Made by a program: the position numbers and the translations under genes
NCBI GenBank assembly: GCA_947462515.1
Contig: CANHPJ010000125.1
Location: forward strand, 1 to 5,943
Source of the DNA: Bacteroidota bacterium
GTDB lineage: Bacteria; Bacteroidota; Bacteroidia; JACCXN01
Length of the DNA: 5,943 bases
Direction of reading: 5' to 3'
The notes under the pieces: model-generated
Databases searched by the model: none
What the model was told of the DNA's origin: nothing
Seen by the model: the letters and a program-made list of their open reading frames with translations, nothing else
Part shown: in pieces, positions 1 to 5,943 of the stretch
Numbering within the stretch: position 1 is the first letter of the stretch
How the letters are laid out: each line of letters opens with the position of its first letter

Positions 1-571
1 ACTCGTATGCCATAATTAAAAAGCGGTATTAGGTATCTATTGTTTATTTTAAAGAGAATGAAAAATATAGAATCATTTTTTTCGAAACATATAGTTGCAA
101 AGATTCATTCAATGTATTTGGTGATTTTTCCTCCGAGTATTTAAGTCAAAGAAGAATTTCTATTAGAACAAATCCCAATCTTCGAATTCATTTCTGATAT
201 GCTTATAGCTGGACATTTCGTTTTGTTTTATTGGGCTGACATTTTTGAATTTTCAATGAGCGGAAAGGTTTTAAAACAACATCAATTAGTTCCTAAACTC
301 TTTCTTTTAAGATTTAATTAACGACATAAAATTGAAAAAAATTCAAAATCTAATCGTTACGGATACTTTAAGCAATCCTTATTTAATTGTTGCATAAAAT
401 TTTTGATAAAACAGCAATTCGAAAATTACCATGCACGTTAAAATTTAACATTCTATTAAGACAATTGGTTATGAATTGTTTAATAACGAACAAATACCAT
501 AGACAAAAAACCACAAATAATTTGATTTACAGATGCTTATAAACATTAAATCAGTTTAAGCAAAAGAAACC

Positions 572-599
572 AAACAAAAAGGAAACTTAACCTTTGTTT
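572..599 (+). repeat. Hairpin with AAAGG/CCTTT core in the leader
   Basis: Bases 578-582 (AAAGG) pair with 591-595 (CCTTT) around an 8-base loop. After a two-base A bulge (576-577) the stem continues with AAAC (572-575) against GTTT (596-599). The stem is A/T-dominated with three G-C pairs. No T-run follows, so it does not look like an intrinsic terminator. Its arms share words with the hairpin at 624-640: AAAAGGAAACT occurs at 577-587 and 633-643, and CCTTTG at 591-596 and 626-631. The role is unknown. Confidence 0.4.
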
Positions 600-623
600 A
601 ACAATACATTAGTTTTAGAATAA

Positions 624-640
624 TTCCTTTGCAAAAGGAA
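624..640 (+). repeat. Perfect 7-bp hairpin TTCCTTT-GCA-AAAGGAA
   Basis: TTCCTTT (624-630) and AAAGGAA (634-640) form a perfect 7-bp inverted repeat around the triplet GCA. A TATAAT hexamer follows at 643-648, but no TTGACA-like box lies at the right distance, so a sigma70-type promoter is not supported. The arms repeat those of the 572-599 hairpin in the opposite order, which would permit alternative pairing if both are transcribed. It could be an operator half-site pair, part of a structured leader, or chance in AT-rich DNA. Confidence 0.45.
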
Positions 641-853
641 ACTATAATCACTAGCAGTTATTCAATACTTTATCTATAAATTAAAAAGTATAAAATGATA
701 ATCATATCACCGAAATCAACATTTTTTTTTACTGAAACAGATACAGCAAAGAATTGATTTTGAAAGTTTTCGACTGAATTACAGATAAAAATAAATTTTC
801 AAACAATCGTATTTTTAAACCTAAGTAAAAACTCAAAAATTTTAAAAACCCTG

Positions 854-1702
854 ATGATGGAAAAAAGAGAAGTTGAATTAGTTGTAATATCCGATATACA
901 TATGGGGACTTATGGATGTCACGCGGAAGAATTGCTAAGGTACCTAAAAACAATAAAACCAAAAAAAATCATTTTAAATGGAGATATAATAGACATATGG
1001 CAATTTAACAAAAGGTATTGGCCACAAACTCATATGCAGGTAATAAAATACTTGATTGACATGATTGGGCAAGGCATTCCTGTTCATTATATAACAGGCA
1101 ACCATGATGAAATGCTTAGAAAATTTGTAGGTCTGGAACTCGGCTCCTTCAAGATTTCAAATAAGCTGGTACTGGAATTAGATGGCAAACAGGCATGGAT
1201 TTTTCATGGCGATGTATTTGATGTCACTATGAAACATTCTAAATGGCTTGCCAAATTGGGAGCCATAGGATACGATATATTAATACTGATAAACAGATTA
1301 GTAAATCTGATTTTAAAAAGTTTTGGCAAAGAAAAAATATCCTTATCAAAAAAAATAAAAAACGGGGTAAAAAGTGCCGTAAAATTCATTAATGATTTTG
1401 AAACAACTGCGGCAGAAATCGCAATAAGCAATTCATACGATTATGTAGTTTGTGGCCATATACATCAACCTTTGATAAAAAAAATAAAAACTGACAAAGG
1501 CGAAGTAACTTATTTAAATTCAGGTGATTGGATAGAGAATTTAACGGCATTAGAATATGATAAAGGAATATGGAAAATTTACAATTATTATGATGATCAT
1601 AAAGCGATGTCAAGTCAGATTACCGCTAATGATAATGTAACATTAAAAAGTAATCAGCTCTTTGAGAATTTATTAACGGAATTCAAGCTGATGAAACAAT
1701 AA
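854..1702 (+). CDS. LpxH-like calcineurin-type metallophosphoesterase
   Basis: This is a 282-residue metal-dependent phosphoesterase of the UDP-2,3-diacylglucosamine diphosphatase-like group (COG2908 type), expected to cleave a phosphate or pyrophosphate bond using two metal ions. All five metallophosphoesterase motifs are visible: D14-I-H16, G43-D44-x-x-D47, G82-N83-H84-D85, H118-G-D and G201-H-I-H204. Residues 140-180 form an inserted helical part with a hydrophobic stretch (about 142-154) followed by a lysine-rich one, which could dock to the membrane surface. There is no signal peptide, so it should be cytoplasmic. Canonical E. coli LpxH has GNRD where this protein has GNHD, and lacks this HGDVFD sequence, so I do not assign lpxH. 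The substrate is unknown; a lipid- or nucleotide-linked sugar phosphate is possible. Two adjacent ATG codons (854 and 857) are equally possible starts, with no Shine-Dalgarno sequence. It is the first gene of a probable operon. Confidence 0.9.
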   Translation: MMEKREVELVVISDIHMGTYGCHAEELLRYLKTIKPKKIILNGDIIDIWQFNKRYWPQTHMQVIKYLIDMIGQGIPVHYITGNHDEMLRKFVGLELGSFKISNKLVLELDGKQAWIFHGDVFDVTMKHSKWLAKLGAIGYDILILINRLVNLILKSFGKEKISLSKKIKNGVKSAVKFINDFETTAAEIAISNSYDYVVCGHIHQPLIKKIKTDKGEVTYLNSGDWIENLTALEYDKGIWKIYNYYDDHKAMSSQITANDNVTLKSNQLFENLLTEFKLMKQ

Positions 1703-1720
1703 TTTCAACACTGTAAACAA

Positions 1721-2713
1721 ATGAAAATTTTATATGCCATTCAGGGCACAGGCAATGGACATGTATCCAGAGCTAAAGAAATAATTCCCATACTGCAAAA
1801 AAAAGGAGATTTAGACATATTGATAAGCGGCATACAATCTGATTTAGACTTGGGTTTCGAGATTAAATATAATTTCCATGGTTTGAGTTTTATTTTTGGA
1901 AAAAAAGGTGGCATTGACTATTACCAGACTTATGCTAAAAACAGGGTTAGAAAATTTCTTAATGAAATAAAAAGTTTGTCGGTAAATGAATATGACTTAA
2001 TAATTAGTGATTTTGAACCTATTTCGGCTTGGGCAGCAAAAAGAGCAAAAAAAAACTGCATTGGCCTAAGCAATCAAAGCGCTGTATTATCATTGAATGC
2101 GCCTCAACCCAAATTTAAAGATCCGGTGGGACGACTAATATTAAAAAGATATTGTCCGGTGAGTAAATCATATGGTTTTCATTTCGAAAGGTACAATGAG
2201 GACGTATATACTCCAATAATACGAAGCGAGGTAAGAAATTTAAAAAATGAAAACAAAGGTCATTATACGGTTTACCTTCCTGCCTTTGAGGATAAAAAAA
2301 TCATCAAACGTCTATCAGAATTCAGTCATATTAAATGGGAGGTGTTTTCCAAGCATAGCAATGTGGAATATCAGGTGGAAAATATAAAAATAAAGCCTAT
2401 TACCAATTCGGATTTTCTTCAAAGTATGAGCTCTTGCGAGGGAATATTATGCGGTGCGGGATTTGCAACACCATCGGAGGCGATTTTTTTAAAGAAAAAA
2501 CTAATGGTTATTCCAATGAAGATGCAATATGAACAGCAATGCAATGCTCAGGCTTTAAAAAAATTAGGAGTTCCGATGATTAAGTCCTTAAAGAAAAAAC
2601 ACATTCCTCAAATTGATAAATGGATCGCTTTTGGAAAGCCTTTAGATTTACATTATCCAGACTTGACAGAAAGTATTATCAATCGGATAATAAAAGAAAA
2701 CGTTAAGATTTAA
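1721..2713 (+). CDS. GT-B glycosyltransferase, MJ1255/MurG-like
   Basis: This 330-residue protein has the layout of a GT-B glycosyltransferase related to MurG, glycolipid synthases and the MJ1255-like group (COG1819 type). The N-terminal acceptor half opens with a glycine-rich loop, G9-T-G-N-G-H14-V-S-R-A, and carries S96-D-F-E-P100. A hinge follows the conserved-looking T164-P-I-I-R168. The C-terminal donor half contains the nucleotide-sugar signature C244-G-A-G-F-A-T-P-S-E253 and then I264-P-x-x-x-Q269-Y-E-x-Q-x-N275. There is no signal peptide or membrane segment, so it should act in the cytoplasm or at the inner leaflet. The donor is probably a UDP- or GDP-sugar and the acceptor perhaps a lipid, but neither can be read from sequence. 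It starts 18 bases after the phosphoesterase stop, which suggests co-transcription, and ends normally with no sign of truncation. Family assignment is firm, substrate is not. Confidence 0.87.
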   Translation: MKILYAIQGTGNGHVSRAKEIIPILQKKGDLDILISGIQSDLDLGFEIKYNFHGLSFIFGKKGGIDYYQTYAKNRVRKFLNEIKSLSVNEYDLIISDFEPISAWAAKRAKKNCIGLSNQSAVLSLNAPQPKFKDPVGRLILKRYCPVSKSYGFHFERYNEDVYTPIIRSEVRNLKNENKGHYTVYLPAFEDKKIIKRLSEFSHIKWEVFSKHSNVEYQVENIKIKPITNSDFLQSMSSCEGILCGAGFATPSEAIFLKKKLMVIPMKMQYEQQCNAQALKKLGVPMIKSLKKKHIPQIDKWIAFGKPLDLHYPDLTESIINRIIKENVKI

Positions 2714-2797
2714 GGGGGAGAGAAATTCAATAAGTCTCTACCAAATTTGACTGAATCGATCGTTAGAAATACTTAAATAATTTAAAAAAACTAAAAA
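2714..2797 (+). other. Short intergenic gap within the probable operon
   Basis: The 84 bases between the glycosyltransferase stop and the hydrolase start begin with a G-rich patch, GGGGGAGAG at 2714-2722, that looks like a ribosome-binding site, but no ATG, GTG or TTG follows at the usual distance. CAAATTTG, one mismatch from the Bacteroidota -7 box TAnnTTTG, lies near 2742-2749, with no TTTG box about 20 bases upstream. No terminator hairpin with a T-run is present, so read-through from the upstream genes is likely. Confidence 0.5.
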
Positions 2798-4135
2798 TTG
2801 AGAAGAAATGATTTTGGAGAAAATTTTATCTGGGGAATAGCTTGTTCAGCCTATCAGATAGAAGGGGCTCATAATATAGATGGAAAAGGAATTTCCATAT
2901 GGGATGTGTTTTCAGAAAAAAGAAACAAAATTGCCAATAGAGAAGATGGAAAAACAGCATGTGATTTTTACCATCGCTATCCGGAAGATTTAGCAAATAT
3001 AAAATCCTTAAACATACCGAATTTCCGATTTTCAATAGCATGGACAAGGCTAATACCTGAAGGTACCGGAAAGATAAATTACAAGGGAATTGATTTTTAC
3101 AACAAAATAATTGATGGCTGTATTGAGTTAGGTATAACTCCCTGGATTACCCTTTATCATTGGGACTTACCCTATTATCTGGAGCTAAAGGGAGGCTGGA
3201 CCAACCGAAGTATTATACAATGGTTTGAAAATTATGTGGAGTTGTGCGTGCAACAATTTGGAGATAGAGTAAAACATTGGATGGTATTAAATGAGCCTGT
3301 TGCTTTTACAGGAGCAGGATATTTTCTAGGTATTCACGCACCGGGAAAAAGGGGAGTAGAAAATTACCTGTCGAGTGTTCACCATGCGGCACTTTGCCAG
3401 GCAGAAGGAGCAAGAATCATAAAAGGTTATTATCCAAATTCTCAGGTAGGAAGTACCTTTTCATATTCACATGTAGATGCGCACACAGAAACGAAAAAGG
3501 ATTATTTAGCCGTCGAGAAAATAGATGCGCTTTTAAACAGATTATTTATTGAGCCATCGCTTGGAATGGGTTATCCTACAGAAAAACTGCCATTTTTAAA
3601 TAAAATAGAAACATTCATTAAACCTGGTGATTACAAGAGATTACAATATAATTTTGATTTTATAGGATTACAAACCTACACGCGAGAAGTGGTTAAGCAT
3701 TCCTTTTTTACGCCTGTAATTAATGCTGTTCCTGTTAACGCAAAAGAAAGAAACGTTTCAAGAACACTTATGAATTGGGAGATTCATCCACCGTCAATTT
3801 ATCAAGCGATAAAAAGAATGGATAGTTATAGTGGTGTAAAAAAGATTTACATTACAGAAAATGGAGCGGCATTTAATGACATAATTATAGATAATTCTAT
3901 TCAAGATCAGCAGAGGATAAAATACCTGGATACACACTTACAGGAGGTATTAAGGGCGAAAGAAGAAAACATGAAAGTAGAAGGGTATTTTGTTTGGTCA
4001 TTAACCGATAATTTTGAGTGGGCAGAAGGTTATCACCCCCGATTTGGATTAATTTATGTTGATTTTAAAACACAAAAAAGGATTATAAAGCAGTCCGGTT
4101 ATTGGTATAAAAAATTTCTTGAAAACAGAAACTAG
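2798..4135 (+). CDS. Family 1 glycoside hydrolase (beta-glucosidase-like)
   Basis: This 445-residue protein is a complete GH1 TIM-barrel hydrolase that should cleave beta-linked glucosides or related sugars with retention of configuration. The key residues sit where the family expects them: Q20 in AYQIEG, H121-W-D, N165-E166-P (acid/base), Y294, I352-T-E354-N-G (nucleophile), W400, and E407-W408 in NFEWAEGY. The usual NYY motif around the active-site tyrosine reads Q292-T-Y294, which may change specificity. No signal peptide is present, so it should work in the cytoplasm on an imported or internally made substrate. The start is TTG: an in-frame TAA at 2792-2794 leaves no earlier start, the ATG at 2808 is out of frame, and the first in-frame ATG lies far inside the barrel (W-M-V-L-N-E). 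From TTG the protein begins exactly where GH1 enzymes begin. It follows the glycosyltransferase by 84 bases. No SusC/SusD genes or sugar regulator adjoin it. Confidence 0.95.
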   Translation: MRRNDFGENFIWGIACSAYQIEGAHNIDGKGISIWDVFSEKRNKIANREDGKTACDFYHRYPEDLANIKSLNIPNFRFSIAWTRLIPEGTGKINYKGIDFYNKIIDGCIELGITPWITLYHWDLPYYLELKGGWTNRSIIQWFENYVELCVQQFGDRVKHWMVLNEPVAFTGAGYFLGIHAPGKRGVENYLSSVHHAALCQAEGARIIKGYYPNSQVGSTFSYSHVDAHTETKKDYLAVEKIDALLNRLFIEPSLGMGYPTEKLPFLNKIETFIKPGDYKRLQYNFDFIGLQTYTREVVKHSFFTPVINAVPVNAKERNVSRTLMNWEIHPPSIYQAIKRMDSYSGVKKIYITENGAAFNDIIIDNSIQDQQRIKYLDTHLQEVLRAKEENMKVEGYFVWSLTDNFEWAEGYHPRFGLIYVDFKTQKRIIKQSGYWYKKFLENRN

Positions 4136-4138
4136 TTT
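4129..4138. repeat. Perfect 10-bp palindrome across the hydrolase stop
   Basis: AAACTAGTTT overlaps the last codons and the TAG stop of the GH1 gene and reaches into the 4-base gap before the converging exporter stop. It has no loop, so it cannot form a terminator hairpin by itself. ACTAG (4131-4135) can also pair with CTAGT (4150-4154) around 14 bases, but that stem is short and no T-run follows. It may be chance; it is noted because the two converging transcripts have almost no room for a separate terminator. Confidence 0.3.
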
Positions 4139-4139
4139 A

Positions 4140-5943
4140 TTACTTTGGGCTAGTATTGTCTGTGAGATCGATGAGCGGTTTCTTCAAGAGCTCTTTTTTA
4201 AGCGCTCTATTGTGTATTGACAATAAAATGGAGGGCAAAAGGACAATATTAGTAAACATTGCGACTAATAGTGTTATGGATATAAGAACGCCAAGAGCCA
4301 CTGTACCGCCAAAACTTGAGGCAGCAAAAATAGCAAAACCGCTGAATAATATTACAGAAGTATAAATCATACTTAATCCTATCTCTTGTATCGTGGAGGT
4401 TATCGCCTCTTCGGCATTTTTTCGTTTCTTCTTTAACTCATTTCTATATCGAGTTAAAAAATAAATGGTACCATCAGATGAAATACCAAATGCAATACTA
4501 AAAATTAGAATAGTTGACGGTTTAAATCGAATTCCCATATATCCCATTATACCTGCAGTAATAATAAGTGGGATTATACAAGGCAGTTTTGAAAGCAAGA
4601 TAATTCTGAAAGACCTGAACAAGGCAAATCCTACGATGGTTATCAATAAAATTTCAATCAATAAACTTTCGAATAAATTGCGAAGCAAATAGTCATTTCC
4701 CTTTAAAAACATTAAGCAATGTCCTGAAAGTTTAACCGCATAATCATCGGGAGAAAAAATTGAGTCAACACGAGGCTGCAACTCATCCACAAGTTGCTTG
4801 ATTCTCTCTGAACCTACATCGGCAATCTGATAACTGACTCTTGTATGCTGTTTTGTGGAATCCAAAAACGAGCTGAATTTATTTTCACTTCCCTTAACTG
4901 TATTATTGTACTGGCTTAATTTTTGAAGTTCGGAAGGTGCAGGAAGAATATAAAATTTTGGGTTCCCATCCTTGTATGCCTGATAAGAAAATTTAAGTCC
5001 TTCCACTATAGAAAGAGGCCTAGAAAATTCAGGATACTCTTCCATGAGCTTTTCAAGTCTTTTGATTTTATAGAGCGTTTTTGCGTTGTCAGAAAAAACT
5101 CCATTTGGCTTTTTAGTATCAATGAATATTTCGAAAGGAAGTACACCTTTAAAATTAGATTCAAAAAATTTTAAATCAGTATAAATAGGATCCTTTTGCG
5201 GTAAATCATCAACAATAAAACCAATGACATTAATTTTAGTTATGCCATACAAAGATATCAGAGTGATAATTATTACTGATGTGTAAACCGTTTTTCTATG
5301 ATATTTTACAATTCTTGTTATCAGTTCAAGAATCAAATTGACGTTTTTAGCCTCCAGATGCTTTGTTTGTTTATGCTTTGGAATAGGCAAGAAACTAAGA
5401 ATTATAGGTATTAGGATGAGCGTTATAAAATAAGTTGTAATAACGTTAATAGCAGCTACAACACCAAATTCAACCAATAATGAACTATGTGTAAAGTAAA
5501 GTACTCCAAAACCAATTGCGGTTGTTACGTTGGCTAAAAATAGGGTACCTCCCATAGAATTCATCATAAAGTAAATCGCTTTGAAGCGATTACCATGCTT
5601 AATAATTTCAGATTGAAACTTATTAATCAGAAACACACAGTTGGGAACCCCAATGACCATAATTAAAGGAGGAATTAAACCGGAAAGCAGTGTGATTTTA
5701 TAATTGAAAATTACAATTGTACCTATTGACCATATAACACCAACCGTTACTGCTATTGTAGAGAAAAAGACTACTGAAAATGATCTGAAGAACAACCACA
5801 AAATAATAGATGTAACCAAAACAGCAAGAGCCAAAAAGAGATACATTTCTTTTGAGACTTTTGCCATGAAGGCCGTACGAATGTATGGCATACCGGAATA
5901 GTATATTTTAAGACCATATTTCTGAGAAAATTTTTCTGCTTCG
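4140..5943 (-). CDS. MMPL/RND-superfamily exporter, 5' end outside window
   Basis: This is the C-terminal 600 residues or so of a two-repeat RND permease (MMPL or HAE3-like), an inner-membrane exporter driven by the proton gradient. Numbering from M at 5891, I see five membrane segments of repeat 1 (about 16-170), the first segment of repeat 2 (about 201-222), a large periplasmic domain (about 223-405) and five more segments (about 406-580). Repeat 2 has the proton-relay-like motif G469-I-S-S-D473-G with a downstream R-Y-R-N-E; the matching place in repeat 1 is G81-V-P-N-C85, without aspartate. The frame stays open from 5891 to the window edge, and the added residues (E-A-E-K-F-S through K-I-Y-Y-S-G before MPYIRT) fit the family, so the ATG at 5891 is internal. 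Missing are the first membrane segment and most of periplasmic domain 1, perhaps 200 residues. Cargo is unknown; lipids or hydrophobic compounds are typical. Its stop faces the hydrolase stop across 4 bases. Confidence 0.9.
   Translation of the reverse strand, partial: EAEKFSQKYGLKIYYSGMPYIRTAFMAKVSKEMYLFLALAVLVTSIILWLFFRSFSVVFFSTIAVTVGVIWSIGTIVIFNYKITLLSGLIPPLIMVIGVPNCVFLINKFQSEIIKHGNRFKAIYFMMNSMGGTLFLANVTTAIGFGVLYFTHSSLLVEFGVVAAINVITTYFITLILIPIILSFLPIPKHKQTKHLEAKNVNLILELITRIVKYHRKTVYTSVIIITLISLYGITKINVIGFIVDDLPQKDPIYTDLKFFESNFKGVLPFEIFIDTKKPNGVFSDNAKTLYKIKRLEKLMEEYPEFSRPLSIVEGLKFSYQAYKDGNPKFYILPAPSELQKLSQYNNTVKGSENKFSSFLDSTKQHTRVSYQIADVGSERIKQLVDELQPRVDSIFSPDDYAVKLSGHCLMFLKGNDYLLRNLFESLLIEILLITIVGFALFRSFRIILLSKLPCIIPLIITAGIMGYMGIRFKPSTILIFSIAFGISSDGTIYFLTRYRNELKKKRKNAEEAITSTIQEIGLSMIYTSVILFSGFAIFAASSFGGTVALGVLISITLLVAMFTNIVLLPSILLSIHNRALKKELLKKPLIDLTDNTSPK

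Larger units (their letters stand above)
1..853. other. Long AT-rich region without an intact gene
   Basis: No reading frame here has both a plausible start and protein-like length. The sequence is very AT-rich (bases 541-600, for instance, contain 15 G+C out of 60). Near the left edge two overlapping plus-strand frames stay open, 33-197 without any ATG and 145-321 with an ATG at 199. A short minus-strand frame, 163-252, is also open. I recognise none of them; they may be remnants of a decayed gene or chance. The right half contains two small hairpins (572-599 and 624-640), a weaker 7-bp inverted repeat ATACTTT/AAAGTAT (665-671 and 685-691) and a run of nine T at 722-730. The promoter of the plus-strand genes should lie here, but I found no full match to the Bacteroidota consensus TTTG-N19-21-TAnnTTTG. 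No tRNA or other structured RNA was recognised. Confidence 0.7.

Noticed and set aside
643..648. TATAAT hexamer as a -10 promoter box
   Set aside because: No TTGACA-like box lies about 17 bases upstream, and Bacteroidota primary promoters use a different consensus, so a match to TATAAT in AT-rich DNA means little.
722..730. Run of nine T as part of an intrinsic terminator
   Set aside because: The nearest upstream inverted repeat (TGATA/TATCA, 696-709) has a five-pair A/T-rich stem and lies 12 bases away, so it does not make a credible terminator.
729..962. Minus-strand open frame of 77 codons
   Set aside because: It overlaps the start of the phosphoesterase, whose motifs are unmistakable, has low-complexity hydrophobic content and resembles no family; it is a shadow.
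2714..2722. GGGGGAGAG as a Shine-Dalgarno site for a small gene
   Set aside because: No start codon follows at 5-10 bases, and the hydrolase start is more than 70 bases away. The other genes here do not use such sites.
4186..4200. AAGAGCTCTT palindrome followed by T-run as a terminator for the GH1 transcript
   Set aside because: The palindrome has no loop, and it lies inside the exporter coding region, where it is explained by lysine, glutamate and leucine codons.
4923..5174. Plus-strand open frame of 83 codons inside the exporter
   Set aside because: It lies opposite the periplasmic domain of a clear membrane exporter, is rich in K, R and F as antisense frames in AT-rich DNA tend to be, and has no recognisable motif.

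Overview
The window is AT-rich and carries no mobile element, tRNA, rRNA or CRISPR array. None of its genes has a Shine-Dalgarno sequence before the start; the starts sit in A-rich leaders. This leader style, together with the protein types (an LpxH-like phosphoesterase of the GNHD kind, an MJ1255-like glycosyltransferase and a two-repeat MMPL/RND exporter), suggests a member of the Bacteroidota, probably of the Flavobacteriia/Cytophagia kind. That assignment is inference from style and family memory, not from a marker gene.

Layout: bases 1-853 hold no intact gene. They are AT-rich, with short open stretches near the left edge (33-321) that might be a decayed gene, and two related AAAGG/CCTTT hairpins at 572-640. 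Three genes then run on the plus strand: a calcineurin-like metallophosphoesterase related to UDP-2,3-diacylglucosamine diphosphatase (854-1702), a GT-B glycosyltransferase (1721-2713, 18 bases later) and a family 1 glycoside hydrolase starting at a TTG codon (2798-4135, 84 bases later). The spacing fits one operon. Facing them on the minus strand is an MMPL/RND-superfamily membrane exporter (4140-5943) whose 5' part lies beyond the right edge. Its stop codon is only 4 bases from that of the hydrolase.

How the genes may work together: the phosphoesterase and glycosyltransferase belong to families that act on nucleotide-linked or lipid-linked sugars, the hydrolase removes beta-linked sugars in the cytoplasm, and exporters of the MMPL/RND type often move lipids or other hydrophobic molecules. 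One reading is a small envelope-glycolipid module with a synthesis step, a trimming step and perhaps an export step. This is a hypothesis: the exporter is on the other strand and may be unrelated. I see no clear sign of a wholly new system. The more unusual points are the non-LpxH signature of the phosphoesterase, the altered active-site motif of the GH1 enzyme, and the paired hairpins in the long leader.
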